Assembly (NCBI GenBank): GCA_026119855.1
Contig: JAOWBW010002211.1
Location: 46,473 to 110,472, forward strand
Direction of reading: 5' to 3'
Origin: Campanula takesimana
Lineage: Eukaryota; Streptophyta; Magnoliopsida; Asterales; Campanulaceae
Length of the DNA stretch: 64,000 nucleotides
The notes beneath the pieces were generated by a model, which was not told where the DNA came from, searched no databases, and saw nothing but the letters and a program-made list of their open reading frames with translations. Within the stretch, counting starts at the first letter, position 1. Each line of letters starts with the position of its first letter. Below are positions 34,767 to 46,740 of this stretch, piece after piece. Position numbers and translations under genes: made by a program.

Positions 34767-34771
34767 GCTAG
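34767..34771. repeat. Target site duplication of element B, right (GCTAG)
   Basis: Matches 5363-5367 exactly. Confidence 0.93.
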
Positions 34772-35149
34772 GCTTTCAGCTCTACTTCACCATAAACATA
34801 TCCATATTCCTCATTTTCTCAAAAATGCAAAATCCACAATAAAGTGCACAATCCATTTCATTCATGATTCTCCCTCTGTTCATTCATAAAATTTCACTCA
34901 TTAATTCATAATAAGCGAAGTTTGAAATGCAAGCAATGCACATGTGTCAAATAAAAGAAAATTGCAAAAAAAAAAACCATCATGCAAAAAGTGAAATTTG
35001 ACTTTCATCAATCAAAAGGCAAATGGTTGCGAAATGAAAAGAGAGTTATTCTTCTCTTAATCTTTCTCTCAATCTCTCGATCTTAATGACTCCAATCAGT
35101 ATATGTGTTTCACGCTTTTGTTGCACATGTATGACACATTCGAGCACAT
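34772..35149 (+). other. Element C internal sequence right of B
   Basis: AT-rich, non-coding; nothing recognised. Confidence 0.5.
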
Positions 35150-35530
35150 TAATATCAAGATATATTTTGCTTGCTCTTGAAAATCTCTTGCAGGCACACA
35201 TCATCCATTCTGCTACATCATGGTCCTCACAAGAAGGTGCCACATCAATATCAAGATATATTTTGCTTGCTCTTGAAAATCTCTTGCAGGCACACATCAT
35301 CCATTCTGCCACATCATGGTCCTCACAAGAAGGTTCCACATCAATATCAAGATATATTTTGCTTGCTCTTGAAAATCTCTTGCAGGCACACATCATCCAT
35401 TCTGCCACATCATGGTCCTCATAAGAAGGTTCCACATAAATGTCCAGATATATTTTGCTTGCTCTTTAAAATCTCTTGCAGGTACACATCACACGCCCTG
35501 CCTCATCATGGTCCTCACAAGAAGGTTCCT
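35150..35530 (+). repeat. Tandem array of about 96 bp, four copies, element C
   Basis: Units begin atcaagatatattttgcttg and contain ctcttgcaggcacacatcat. Starts near 35151, 35250, 35346 and 35441. The protein-like frames here on both strands are the repeat read through. Confidence 0.93.
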
Positions 35531-35606
35531 CATCAACATCAATGCTCAGGGATATGATTTCCCAATGCCTTTTTCTGCAAAATCTGTTCAAGTTGCCAAA
35601 TTCGAA

Positions 35607-35641
35607 CTACGTTAGGTCTGATTCTCGAAAGAGATACGTAG
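35607..35641 (+). other. Hairpin motif 1, C copy a
   Basis: Outer CTACG/CGTAG, inner TCTC-GAAA-GAGA, followed by GCAGC. Confidence 0.8.
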
Positions 35642-35659
35642 GCAGCTTGAATATTTAGG

Positions 35660-36340
35660 CACGACCACATACTTGCAAAAAATCTTATGCAGGTACGAAG
35701 TTGGGACCACAGAATGAATCACATCTTGGCTTCACAAAGAGGTTGCTCATTGCAAGCTATTAAAATCCTGCAGCAATGACAAAGCCAAAGACTCGAGCAT
35801 TGCAATGGCTTGCAGCCCCGCGCGCTCAATCCAATCACAAAATCACTGAGGTTTGCAATTATCATGTCATCTCATCTCATCACGGTTAAACATGCCATAA
35901 CATCTCCGTGTCATAATCATTTCATTATGCTACAATCTCCATGCTCATCATCATGCCATAATCATTGTTATGCTGTTTATCATGTTGTAACCTCCATCAT
36001 GCTATGATCATTTCCATGTCATAATCACTTTCACATCCATGATCATTATCATGCCTCAATCATTGCCATGTCATCCCATGATTTGATGTCATTCACTGCA
36101 CACATTAAGTCAAACGATTAGTGTCTCGAATTCAAAATGAAAATAAACTTGTGCTCAAACAAAGATGATTCAAATTTTTCGTGTGCAAATCATATGTGAC
36201 ACTGCATGCAAAGCTAACCTGCAGGTCACATCATACAAGTTGATCTTGTCATCTATCCTAATATGCGTGAGACTTCAGTCAAGGTCCAAAGGTTCGGGCA
36301 TGGCATCAGTCGCCGATGATCACGACAACTCCAGAAGCAG
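35660..36340 (+). other. Element C, region rich in catcatg/cataatc phrases
   Basis: Degenerate short repeats of atcatgccataatcat type (35860-36090), no gene. 36260-36340 has a gtccaaaggttcgggca phrase. Confidence 0.5.
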
Positions 36341-36660
36341 GAAAGCCTGACTGCGAAATAATCAAAAACCCTTTTAGGGAGAAGGGGAATCCAAAATGAG
36401 GTTGTAGGGCTCAACACAGTGCCAATGGATCATGCAAAGCAATGGTTCGCTGCACAGTGAAACATAAAAATCTCATCACACAGCAGCTCCAAAAGTGGAG
36501 AAGCTTGACCGTGAAATAATTAAAAACTCTTTTAGGAGGAACAGGGATCCAAAAGGAGGTTGTAGCACTCAACACGATGCCAAGGGGTCACACGAAGCAA
36601 TGGTTCACTGCACAGTGAAACCCAAAAATCTCATCACACAGCAAAGGAAAGGAAGAAGAA
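36340..36660 (+). repeat. Dispersed direct repeat of about 130 bp, element C
   Basis: Two adjoining copies (about 36345-36480, 36505-36640) and a third at about 37490-37640. Shared phrases are aacccttttagg, ccaaaaggaggttgtagc and aaaaatctcatcacacagca. Confidence 0.85.
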
Positions 36661-36719
36661 TCTGGACGGCCCAAAATGCAGCGTATCCTTGCTTTTATTG
36701 TGTATTTTAAATCATGTTG

Positions 36720-37230
36720 TTTCATCCTGGTCTTCTCGAGGGCTCGAGATTACCTCCCCCGAATTGCGCAATGTCGTACGTTCCCTATTTTAAATTATGT
36801 TGTTTCCCCCTGGTCTTCTCGAGATGCCGAGTTGTACCTTCCCCAGCAGAGCAAAGCGTCAGTTGTTTGTTATCCCCTGGTCTTCTCGAAATGCCGAGTC
36901 ATACCTCCCCCTGGATTGCACAAAGCGTCAATCCTTTGAAATGTTGTTCCCCGGTTTTCTTAAAATGCCGAGTTGTACCTCCCCTTGAATTACGCAAAAC
37001 GTCAGTTCATTGCAAATTTGATTGGTTCTCTTTGGTCTTCTCAAAATTCTGAGTCATACCTCCCCTTGGATTGCGCAAAACGTCAGTTCATTGTAAATGT
37101 GTTGTCCCACCTGGTCTTCCCGCCTGCCCGGGTTTTACCTCCCTCGGATTACGCAAAGCGTCAGTCCTTTGAATGTTGTTACCTTTGGTCTTCCCGCCTG
37201 CCCGGGTTGTACCTTTCGAGTTGTATCTCC
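36720..37230 (+). repeat. Tandem array of about 80 bp, six copies, element C
   Basis: Units share tggtcttctcgaaatgccga, gttgtacctcccc and gcgcaaagcgtcag. The final copies end at hairpin motif 1 copy b. Confidence 0.88.
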
Positions 37231-37236
37231 CCAGAA

Positions 37237-37273
37237 GTACGTTGTGACTTGATTCCCATGGAGGGATACGTAG
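37237..37273 (+). other. Hairpin motif 1, C copy b
   Basis: Left arm GTACG (one change), right arm CGTAG, inner TCCC-ATGGA-GGGA. Confidence 0.7.
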
Positions 37274-38036
37274 GCAGTTCAAGAAATTGAGCTCAGTCGC
37301 TTGTTATAATAAAACGTGAGAATCATATATCTCGAGTTTTGCTGACATAATATGTAGGGTGCAACAAGCGTTAAGGCTTTCCCCTTCGAAAATGTTTGTT
37401 ATATAGCAGTCAAGAACCAAAGGATTTGAAAATCCGCAGCGAAGTTGCAATGCTGAAAGCAATACTGATACACGTAAAGTGGTGCCTTGAGAAATGAAAG
37501 GCTTTGGCTATGAAATAGTCAAAAACTCTTTTAGGTGGAACAGAGATCCAAAAGGGGGTTGCAGCACTCAAAACAATGCCAAGAGGCAACGTGAAGCGAT
37601 GGTTCATTGCTTAATAAAGCACAAAAATCTCATCACACAGCAACTCAAAAGCCGAGGAATTTGGGCATAGCTCAGAATGCAGCGTATCATTATTTGAAAG
37701 GTTTTAAATTGTCATCTATTGTTGGTCTTCTCTTGATGTTGAGTCGTACCTCCCTTTGAATAGCACGAAGCGCCCGACCATTGACTGAATTGGTCCCTTT
37801 GATGGGCGCTAAGCGTCCGACCTTCGACGAGTCGTCGTTGTTTCCCCTGGTAATCTTCTGATTTTAAGATATACCCCCTTTGTGACTGTACCATATGACA
37901 GTCTTTTGAGCATTATTGAACTGGTTTCCTCTCTGGATTTTGAGATGTACCTCTACTCAGATTGTACCTTGCGTCAATCCTCGAGCAATGTTGATCTTAA
38001 GCCTTCTCTTGATGATTGAGCCGGTTCTTTTCAGAA

Positions 38037-38073
38037 CTACGACTCGAATTGATTCCCATGGAGGGATACGTAG
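38037..38073 (+). other. Hairpin motif 1, C copy c
   Basis: Outer CTACG/CGTAG, inner TCCC-ATGGA-GGGA. Confidence 0.8.
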
Positions 38074-38283
38074 GCAGTTCACACCATTGAACTCAGTCGC
38101 TCGTTCTCACAAATCGTTGGTCAGCACCAATCCCCAGAGTCAGAAATACGACTCATCTTGATGTTGAATTAGGTCATCTCCCAGATTTTTAGATGTACCC
38201 CCCGCTCTGATTGTACCTTGCGTCAATCCTTGAGTATTGTTGATCGTGGTCTTCTCCTGATGTTGAGTTGTACCCTCCTCGAA

Positions 38284-38321
38284 CTACATTTTGACTTGAT
38301 TCCCCCAAATGGGATACGTAG
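38284..38321 (+). other. Hairpin motif 1, C copy d
   Basis: Left arm CTACA, right arm CGTAG, inner TCCC-CCAAAT-GGGA. Confidence 0.7.
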
Positions 38322-38461
38322 GACGCTCGAGAGAGCCTAGTCATTCTTATGTCAATCTCCTCCCCAGCAAAGAGATAACACATCTCAATGCAATCCCCCA
38401 GTAAAGAGACAACACATCTCGATGCTATCCCTTGCAATTTCTTGTTTTTAATAAAGCTGAA

Positions 38462-38496
38462 CTACGATTGGTCTGATTCTCGAAAGAGATACGTAG
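38462..38496 (+). other. Hairpin motif 1, C copy e
   Basis: Outer CTACG/CGTAG, inner TCTC-GAAA-GAGA. Confidence 0.8.
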
Positions 38497-38559
38497 GTAA
38501 ACCGGGAATCTAGAACCGACCATTGTTTGTGTTAGTTCGATTGTTTGTTTGAGTTACAA

Positions 38560-38593
38560 CTACGGAGGCTTGATTCTCGAAAGAGATACGTAG
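38560..38593 (+). other. Hairpin motif 1, C copy f
   Basis: Outer CTACG/CGTAG, inner TCTC-GAAA-GAGA; about 105 bp before the 3' LTR. Confidence 0.8.
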
Positions 38594-38684
38594 GAAGTCC
38601 TACTTTGGACCCAGCCGTTACACCATAGACGAGATCTTCTGTCCCTTAGTGATCGTCGAATCCCCTTTACATTACAAGGAGATT

Positions 38685-38697
38685 CGGCGAGGGGCTC
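38685..38697 (+). promoter_or_regulatory. Polypurine tract of element C
   Basis: GGCGAGGGGCTC directly before the LTR start TGTAGACACCCC. Confidence 0.75.
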
Positions 38698-41330
38698 TGT
38701 AGACACCCCGATCTCGCACTCCTATCAAACCCCTTTTGATTGGTCTAAACCCTAAAATTGACCTAGAGCCCTAGATTTGGCTTCGCGAGATTTCCGTGAG
38801 CCTTATCGGTGCATCGAATGGATTAACGGACTTCAAATTCATGATCAGAGCGAAAAAATGAGTAAACAGACATGTACTTCAATTTTTGAGCTGCAGGACC
38901 CGAAACGGGCCCCGCACCCCTAGAATCCGCTTGTTACCATCCATTCTATGCACTTAAAATATATTATTGTCATCCTTTGCTTATAAACATATTTCAGATA
39001 GACGTACGTGGCCACGAGATTATTTCAAGCAACTTTCATGCTGGGACTGCAGACAACCGGGACACCGTAGTGCGCGCACATTGACAAAACTCAATACTGG
39101 AAGAATTATTTGAAGTCATGCACGTCAAATTCATTCAACCAAGGGAGTAATGAGGCCAACCACCATCAGAAAAGTGGCCAAAGGTGGTTGCGTAATTGGA
39201 TAAGGATTGGACCAATCGGAGCGCGACACGTGGCAAAAATCATATTTTTCCAGCAGCCAGGACTACCACTGTACGGCACCATCGGGGGAGTACTCCACCA
39301 ACAGAGCCGTATGGCCAGAATAGGCAGATCAGATCAGTTTTTTTTTTCCCATTTTGCAACTTGCTCATTCAAATCAATATTAATCCATTCCCAACCACAT
39401 CCAGCCGGGAAAATGACCCCTAAACTGACTCCTAGACCTAAGCAAGGGTGACCTAAGGTCATTCACAACCTCCCTCATCCATATACCTACCCCCCTCATC
39501 CATTTACCACAAGAGAGATCCATACACAACACACACAACAACCATCCTATATACACCATACTCTCTTGCTCTGCCTAGCACTAAAAGAGCCCTCAAATCT
39601 CAGTCACAAGACCACCACATAACCACCATAGTACCACCACAAAACACTCATACAAAGAAACCAAACAAACTCACTCAAACTCTCATTCAATCACAAGGCA
39701 AACACCTTAAGAAAAACACCAAAAAAAGTCTTCCCTTGGAAGCAAAGGGAGCACAAACTAGGTAATCTCTTCATCTTGTAATCTCTCTAAATGCAAGATG
39801 TAGTTGATCATGTAATTTGTTAAGAGGTCTAGCCACCATGTTAGGCTATACCTCCATTTGATGTCCAAAAGATACAATGTTGATACTCTTGTTGTTCTTC
39901 TTTCTAAATGATGATATATCATGATATCTTGAGTTCTTAGCATGTTAATCTACTGGATTTGTGTATATATATCATCCATGTGTGAATATCAAGTATATAT
40001 GTGTTGGTGATTTGGGTGGTTTTCAAAGAATAAGCATGCTTTCCCTCAAAATCCCAAATTTGTCCATGTCTTCCTTTATATCCATGTGAAAACTCATTAG
40101 ATCTTGACTAAATGCTTCAATGGCTGTTGTTTTATGTTGCTAACATGTCATTCACTGCACACACAAATTCCATACCCACATCACTTCATTTAGATGAGTT
40201 TAGATGAGTGTTTTCGTGGTATTCATGACATTCCAGCAGATCTATAGTTTAGACCATTCTGTCTTGTTACTCTCTTTATGCAAAGCAAACCTGGTTTTTG
40301 GTCTTAGACCACAAAATATATTTTGTTCTCAACAAACAGAGGAAAATGATCACGCAAAGAACACATTTTTCCCATGAGTATAAACTGTTATTTTATTTAT
40401 TGTTTAGACTCTTGATTTGCAAATATGTGTATTTTCATCACTGACATGAAAATGTCAGAGATGTTTTGTGTGACTTATACTTGTTGGATGGACAGCAGTC
40501 CATTTGTTATGAACAACTTTCATGTTTAGTGTTTTCCATGATTCCCCCGTTTTCATGATGCAAAAAGTGGATCTTTTATGGATGTATGAAAATCTGTCAT
40601 ACTTGGCTGTTGAAAGTATTATCTTGCATGCCTCATTTGAACACCATTAAATTGTCCTAAAATCAAAGGAAAAATCATGGGTGATGCTTGACATGTTAGG
40701 AAGGATTACTCACCCTCTTTTCCCAGATTGCATGAGTTTTGAGATAGGTACAAAAAGGAGATGGACAGCAGTCCCTAAAATGTCTTGGGACGGACTTTTG
40801 GACATTCATTTGATATGGGATTTGTTTCCCATTTGTTCACCATTGTACATGATAATCCCCCACCCCTTATATGTTTCCTTTACTGGATGTGAATGCTAAA
40901 CCATTTTCAAAACCAAGTGAGAGTCCACCCAAACCGACTCTCATTTGTGAATTAAAGCAAACAATCTTAGAATAGGAAGACCTCCTCATATATTAATCAC
41001 CATTTTGTTAGGGCATAAAACAAGGCATAAAAGGCATAAAATGAACTTAAGTGGCATGCATACTAGAGACCGTCACGGGCGAGGAGAGTACCTAACCCCT
41101 TCTCTTTCTCGTAAATTAGCCCCCGAACCCACTTTCTCCAAACAAAAGGTTTTATCTTCGTTTTTACTAAAATAAAATGAGGTGGCGACTCTTGACTGTT
41201 TTGATTCCATCGAGGGGAAACCATTAAGGGAACCGAGCGCATTTCCAAAAGTGCATTAGCACGAGGCATGACCCGAATCGCCCTCGCAAGCGATCATTCC
41301 GGCGTGCGGCTTCGAGCACGGGCTCTCACA
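38698..41330 (+). repeat. 3' LTR of element C
   Basis: 2633 bp, TGTAGACACCCC...GGGCTCTCACA, inverted relative to and homologous with B's LTRs but clearly more diverged. Dyad words at 39269-39318 (CTGTACGGCAC, GAGCCGTATGGCC). PBS-like GTGGCGACTC at 41182-41191. The following GTTTG (41331-41335) would be the target duplication; its partner is outside. Confidence 0.88.
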
Positions 41331-42310
41331 GTTTGCATCCAAGAAGGATCCTCGCTCGCCTTTTTGATTTGAGAGTCGCCACCATTTTATTGAACGGAAC
41401 ACGGACCATGAGATTCTTGAGTTTGGGGGTTAAGTTATGGATTGGAAAGGTCAAGGAGCACCCAATCCACCCAATCTAGGATTGGTTTTGCTTAGGTGTA
41501 TTTAATCAAATAAAGAACAAGTAATTAAAACAAGTAAAGCCAATAATTAATTTTTTAATTATTGGAATGTCGGATCATGTGCTTCGAGACCATCTCCATG
41601 GATTAGAGAGGCTCTAGGCTGATCCTTTTGATGGGATTACACTACTCTAAAACAAAGAATTAGATAAGACGTATAGATTAAAAGCGTAGGAGTTTACCTA
41701 AAGCGTTCTTGAGATTCCAATTGATGGCCTTGACTAAGGCCTTGATGATCCAAGAGTTTAATGATGATTTTGGCTTGAAGAGATGAGTTTTTGATGGTGT
41801 TTTTGGTGTGAGGGAGGAGGAAAAACGGGATTCTTTGGAGAGAGACTGATTAGAGAGTTGTTAACCTCTTTTTGGATGATTAGGGACCATTAGGAGAGTC
41901 TAGGGTTGAGAGACTCTTTATTTGTAGGTTTAGATTACTTAGGGACCAAGTCAGGAGGTGGAGAGGTTTAATTAGGTAAGGAAATTAGTAGGATATCTAA
42001 TAGGAAGTCTCCTATTAGATATTCCCCGGATTAGGAGAGTGTTGGCCAAGAAAGAGATCGAAACGGAGAAGGAAAGTGATTCTGACTCGCAGACAGAAGA
42101 GATGTCTCGTACGTGACATTAATGTCTCGTACGAGGCATCCAGCACAGAAGTACTGTTTTACCCTTGTCTATAGTGTCTTTATTCAGTTTAGCCCCTAAC
42201 TAACGGATTCAGTTAGAAGCTTAACGAACTAACGAGTTTTCATCCAAACATAAAGGCGAGACACAAGAGTAGTGTAATCATAAATGTTAGTTCAAAATGG
42301 GGTGTCTACA
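41331..42310 (-). repeat. 3' LTR of element E, fragment
   Basis: 980 bp, minus-strand start TGTAGACACCCCATTTTG at 42310, followed outside by PPT GAGGGGCTC. Cut at 41330 by element C. Contains dyad words at 42103-42140 (TCTCGTACGTGAC, TCTCGTACGAGGC), a TATA-like CTACAAATAAAG (minus, about 41917-41928) and PBS-like GAGTCGCCAC at 41373-41382. Confidence 0.75.
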
Positions 42311-42403
42311 GAGCCCCTCGGCGACGATACTTATGGAAGAAGTAACGTCATTGATAGACAGACACCATTTAGAACTTTGGGTATGGTCGTGCTAGAAAGC
42401 TGC

Positions 42404-42440
42404 CTACGTATTCCTCGGAAGGAAATCAGACCAAACGTAG
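42404..42440 (-). other. Hairpin motif 1, E copy
   Basis: Minus sense: outer CTACG?/CGTAG arms both intact (CTACG, CGTAG), inner TTCCT-TCCG-AGGAA, a stem unlike any in B, C or H but fully paired. Confidence 0.8.
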
Positions 42441-42668
42441 TTCGACTCCAAAAGCTTGCAAAAAACGATCGTTTGAGGTATTTTGAAAATCGTTTTTGAA
42501 AGCAAGGCTGCAGTAAGTAAAGTTTAGAGCTTAGAGAGTAACCCATACTGAGGAATAAATATCCTTGGCCCAATTTTGAATATACCCTCTGCTGTTGATG
42601 GAGCGTCGCGGTTGACGGTGTTGAAGTTGTTGGGGAATATCCTCGATAAATGCACCTACATTAAAAGT

Positions 42669-42673
42669 ACTGG
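42669..42673. repeat. Target site of element D, left (ACTGG)
   Basis: ACTGG before the LTR; ACTGA at 51864-51868 on the other side, one mismatch. Confidence 0.7.
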
Positions 42674-43884
42674 TGTAGATACCCCCTGAAAAACCACAAC
42701 TTGGCTAGAGCGGTGAATTATCCTAGGATGTCTATTTTGGTTTTAATTGTTTAGAGTCGCCACCTATGTTTTTAAAGGAACATAAGAAAAACCTAGAAAT
42801 AGCCTAATTTATTTACAAAACCAGAGATTCGGGAGAGTAGGGTTCGGGGGTTAGATGACGGAGTGGGAAGTACTTAAACACCCACTCCGCCCCGCTTACG
42901 CGGGTCTTGCTACTATTGGTGTTCTAATGCTAAATGTCCTTATTTTATTGATATTAAAAATGTGCTAACAATTATAATGTAAATACAAGGGGAGTTCCAA
43001 AGGGAAATAAAAAGAGACTTATTTTATTGATTTAATGCCAACAATTACATGTCAAACGATTACATTAAGAAGTAAATGGTAAATTAAAATAGAGTTTAGA
43101 ATGTTGGAATGTAACCTTGACCAAACTTCAATAGTGAAGTGGCCTTTTGGTTGTATTCCTTTTTATGGAGATTGCATACACTAGTAAGACACAAATAAAA
43201 TAAGAGAATAAAATTTGTACCTTAAAAGGAGAACTTCAAACTTTCACTTGAGAAGAGTTTTGTGTAGAGTTTTGTTGCTTGAATTGTTGTTGAATAGAAT
43301 TCTTTGTAAAGAATTCTTGGAGGGAAATGTGTATAGTGTAGAAGTAGAGAAAGTTTTTGGGTCCTTTTCTAAGGCAAAAAGATATGGGTTTTATAGGTAG
43401 AAAAGAGAGGAAAAGATGGTTTTTCAACCAATAAGAAAATAAATAAAATCAAATAATAAAGAGAAAATCAAATAATGAATAAAAGAAATATTTTGTTTTA
43501 AAGAAATGGCTAGAATAATGGGATTGGAGGTTACAAAATAAAATTAGTTTAATGCTAGAATAAAACATGTGATGAAAAGGTTGTTTTTGACTCTAAAAAT
43601 GGAAGGAAAAGGCTGCAATCCGTAACAGTCAAAGTGGGAAGCGCGCGAGTCTGGCCTTTTGGACCAAACGCGCATGCGTCACATAACCATTACGGGAGGC
43701 GCCCACTTATGAGAATGACAGAATGACAGAAATGACTGTAAAGTCAACTCTGTTATGCAGTTTGGTCCAAAACTAACGGAATCAGTTAGGAACTTAACCG
43801 AAGTAACAGAAGTCAACAAAAATAAGTTAAATAAAAATACTATGTATCCAATCGGGGTGAGAGGTCCAAGGCGGGGTGTCTACA
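42674..43884 (-). repeat. 3' LTR of element D
   Basis: 1211 bp. TATA box CCTATAAAA (minus, 43389-43397). GC-rich words at 43634-43710 (GAAGCGCGCGAG, AACGCGCATGCGTC, GAGGCGCCCAC). PBS-like GAGTCGCCAC at 42754-42763. Confidence 0.95.
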
Positions 43885-43900
43885 GAGCCCCTCGGCGACG
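43885..43900 (-). promoter_or_regulatory. Polypurine tract of element D
   Basis: Minus strand CGTCGCCGAGGGGCTC immediately before the 3' LTR. Confidence 0.75.
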
Positions 43901-44054
43901 TGGATTGCAAAGCAAAACGCGTCGACGAAAGAACAAAACAACCGCCGAGGTCATCGACAAGGGAAAATAAAGACTAAATAAAAAGCAGGAATTATTGAAA
44001 TTGCAAGGGATAGGAATGTGCTCTCTGTGTGAGCGACTTTTGCTGATAGAAGGG

Positions 44055-44665
44055 GTGCGGTAGCATGAAATCGGCCCACCGTGGCCAATATTTAAAGTCC
44101 GTATAAGGGACTAGAGGGACTCGAGAGTCTGCCTACTGATGCGGTGATCGAAATTGTCCCACCGTGGCCAATATTAAAGTCCGTATAAGGGACTAGAGGA
44201 ACTCGAGAGTCTTCCTGCTGATGCGGTGATAAAAATCGGCCCACCGTGGCCAATATTTAAAGTTCGTATAAGGGACTAGAGGGACTCGAGAGTCTGCCTG
44301 CTGATGCGGTGATAGAAATTGGCCCACCGTAGCCACTATTTAAAGTCCGTATAAGGGACTAGAGGGACTCGAGAGTCTGCCTGCTGATGCGGTGATAGAA
44401 ATCGGCCCACCGTGGCCAATATTTAGAGTCCGTATAGGGGACTAGAGGGACTCAAGAGTCTGCCTGCTGATACAAAAGAGTGCGGTGATAGAAATCGGCC
44501 CACCGTGGCCAATATTTAGAGTCCGTATAAGGGACTGGTGGGACTCGAGAGTCTGCCTGCTGATAAAAGGGTGCGGTGATAGAAATCAGCCCACCGTGGC
44601 CAATATTTAGAGTCTGTATAGGGGACTGGAGGGACTCGAGAGTCTGCCTGCTGATAGGAGTAGAC
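44055..44665 (-). repeat. Tandem array of 82-94 bp, seven copies, element D
   Basis: Units contain gcccaccgtggccaatattt, gtccgtataagggactag and gagagtctgcctgctgat. The last two or three copies carry an extra 8-12 bp (caaaagagt, aaaagggt). Confidence 0.95.
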
Positions 44666-45031
44666 TTTGTTGATGAGGTGGTGATTTTAGTGGTTTACCG
44701 TGGAGCTGTGTACCTGCACCTGTTATGCGTATGCTTTGCAGATATATGTGCTCGTGTGAGATGAGAGAAAATTGTGCCTGTGGTGTGAAATGTGATTTGA
44801 AAAGCAGAGATTGCTTGAGAGAGAGATTTTGCAAAGATGGAGAAATTGCCTTTTGTGTGCGATGTGATTTGTAGAAAGAGTGGATGAGCCGCTTGATTCG
44901 GGATGGATTTCTGATGCCGTGGCTTTGATGAAGGATGTCGACACTTTTGATGAAGATGAGTTGCTTGTACTTTGATGGAGTGTCGGTGAGATGACATTCT
45001 GGATGATGGGTTGGTCGTGCCAAAAGGCTGC

Positions 45032-45066
45032 CTACGTATCCCTTAAAAAGAATCAGACCAGCGTAG
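45032..45066 (-). other. Hairpin motif 1, D copy (class I)
   Basis: Minus sense: outer CTACG?-type arms CTACG and CGTAG; the inner stem is weak (TCTT/GGGA with G-U pairs). Confidence 0.65.
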
Positions 45067-45071
45067 TTCAA

Positions 45072-46435
45072 GGATGATGGAGAACGCTGGGGAAGAAGCT
45101 AGGAGCAAAGCAAAATAAAGTACATACTTTTTATACAAGTAAGAAAAATAAAAAGAAAAAATCTTTTGTCGGTTTTTTTTATTTTTTAGTTTAGAAGGAA
45201 AAGATATGCACACATGTGTGAAGATTTTTTTTTTTTATTTCGTGGGTGAGCCATTTTAAGCATTGTGTGTTTGTTAAGCCAATCCAAGATCAAGTCATGT
45301 TCGATCGAAGTCCAGATTGCCTTGTTTGATTCTGTCGTTGTCGCCGTTGTGCCCAACGAAGATGGATGTCTAGCCCCAAGAGATTTGCCGATTGTGGGGC
45401 TCCAATAGACTTTTGATGTCGAGATACCGAGGGGTCGTTGATTGTAAAGCCCCTAGAACACCTTTGATTCCAAACTTTGAGTGGCTTGCATAGCCCCAAG
45501 ATAAATCAACTCTCGGCCCATTCAAATAAATTGCCTTTTGTTGTTGACGTGAGCAAGCCCCAAGAGAAGATTATTGATGCCAAGCTTCGAGAGATTTCTA
45601 AGCCCCAAATGTCATGTACTTGTTGTTTGCGAGCTTCAAGAATGTAAAGACCTTTCGATGTGAAGCCCCAAATTATCTTGGAATCGGCTCGGCATTGCAT
45701 TGAGAGCGGATGATAGAGATCTCCTTCTTACTCTTACTGGGGAGACGAATGTCCTCATTGTGGTCGGTACCCAAATGCAGTAATGTCTTGTGGTGTTGTT
45801 GAGGTCGTGGATGATAAGGTCTTGGTGTGGTAAGGCCCCCAAATGGGTATGCTTGCTTGAGTCTTCTTGAGTTGAACAAAAGACGGATCTTCGGACGCAA
45901 CTGGTGCTTGAAGCTCAAAAGCCGCACTTTTTGCTTTTGATCTTGGAGAAGGGGGTGCTGAATTGCAGAAATATTGGGATTGGCTGAGGCATTTCCCGCT
46001 GTAACCCTGTTTTGATAGAGTTTAGCATATTGAATCTTTTTCCTTTTCTCTAAGACTTCCTTCGTAATCTCATTGTAAGTCCTAACAAGAATCATCAAAT
46101 TCATTCATAACATCGGAGCCCTTCGTTCAAACCAAAAGACCTTTGGCGTGAATTGCTTAGAAACCCTTTGAAGCTTGCTTGGTTTCATGAAGACTATTCC
46201 CCATATTGAATTGCTCGGGTATCATTCCCCAAAAAGATTGTCAATTGTGAAGCCCTAATATTGCCCTTTGCTTAGATTACTGTAATGCCATATACCAAAA
46301 GATTGTAGATTGCGAAGCCCCTTGAAACCTTTGATGCCAAAATAATTGAGGATGCTTCCAATGTTGCATATGACTTTGCTAGGGCCATTGTTGGGAGGTG
46401 GCGTGAATTTCTCCTTGCTGAGGGAGAGTTTCAAA
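45072..46435 (-). other. Element D internal stretch with agccccaag phrases
   Basis: No recognised domain. Short degenerate repeats with agccccaa and ttgatgccaag; T-rich tracts at 45172-45187 and 45227-45238. Open frames at 45506-46104 (minus) have no family resemblance that I can support. Confidence 0.5.
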
Positions 46436-46439
46436 CTCG

Positions 46440-46740
46440 AGTGTAGCCCCTAGTGTGCCTCCATTGATTGCAAGTAGAACGAGAAAGGCCTATCCTTAAT
46501 TGGGGGAACAGGCATGAGCACATATGATAAAAAGGCTTCTCGACATTCCCTTTTGAGAGATTTTGAGGATAGTCTCACACATCTTTCTTGAGTGTAGCCC
46601 CTAGAGTGCCACCATTGATTAGGCCCATCCTTGATTGGGGGAACAAGCGCGGGCAAACATGACATGAAGGCTTTTTTGAAATTCTTCTTGAGAGACTTTG
46701 AGAATAGTCTCACACACCTTTCTTGAGCGTAGCCCCTAGG
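46440..46740 (-). repeat. Tandem pair of about 145 bp, element D
   Basis: Units start at gtagcccctagtgtgcc (46443) and gtagcccctagagtgcc (46589), with a shortened third beginning near 46730. Shared phrases are ttgattgggggaaca and gatagtctcacacatc. Confidence 0.88.

Larger units (their letters stand above)
4755..41330 (+). mobile_element. Tat-type Ty3/gypsy element C, 3' part, split by B
   Basis: Plus-strand element of the same LTR family as B. Visible parts are 4755-5362 (internal), 34772-38697 (3' untranslated arrays and PPT) and the 3' LTR 38698-41330. Element B sits between 5367 and 34767 with a GCTAG duplication, which proves that the two internal parts were once joined. Copia A interrupts it at 4754. 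No coding domain of C is in the window. Confidence 0.8.
42311..42673 (-). other. Element E internal part, left of D
   Basis: Starts with PPT (42311-42326), then hairpin motif 1 at 42404-42440, and ends in the gaaagtactgg phrase of the array that continues at 51864. Element D cuts the array here. Confidence 0.7.

Noticed and set aside
35046..35615. Overlapping protein-like frames on both strands with three or four near-identical repeats
   Set aside because: They are the 96-bp tandem array read in different frames; no start context and no domain.
5368..41330. The inverted LTRs of B and C as one giant inverted-repeat element
   Set aside because: B has its own direct LTR pair and GCTAG duplications; C's LTR is more diverged and has its own PPT in the opposite direction.
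44607..45071. Minus frame of 154 residues in element D
   Set aside because: No family resemblance; it overlaps the end of the 84-bp array and a hairpin motif.
45506..46104. Minus frames in D internal region
   Set aside because: Low similarity to any gag or pol block I know; composition like the surrounding degenerate repeats.
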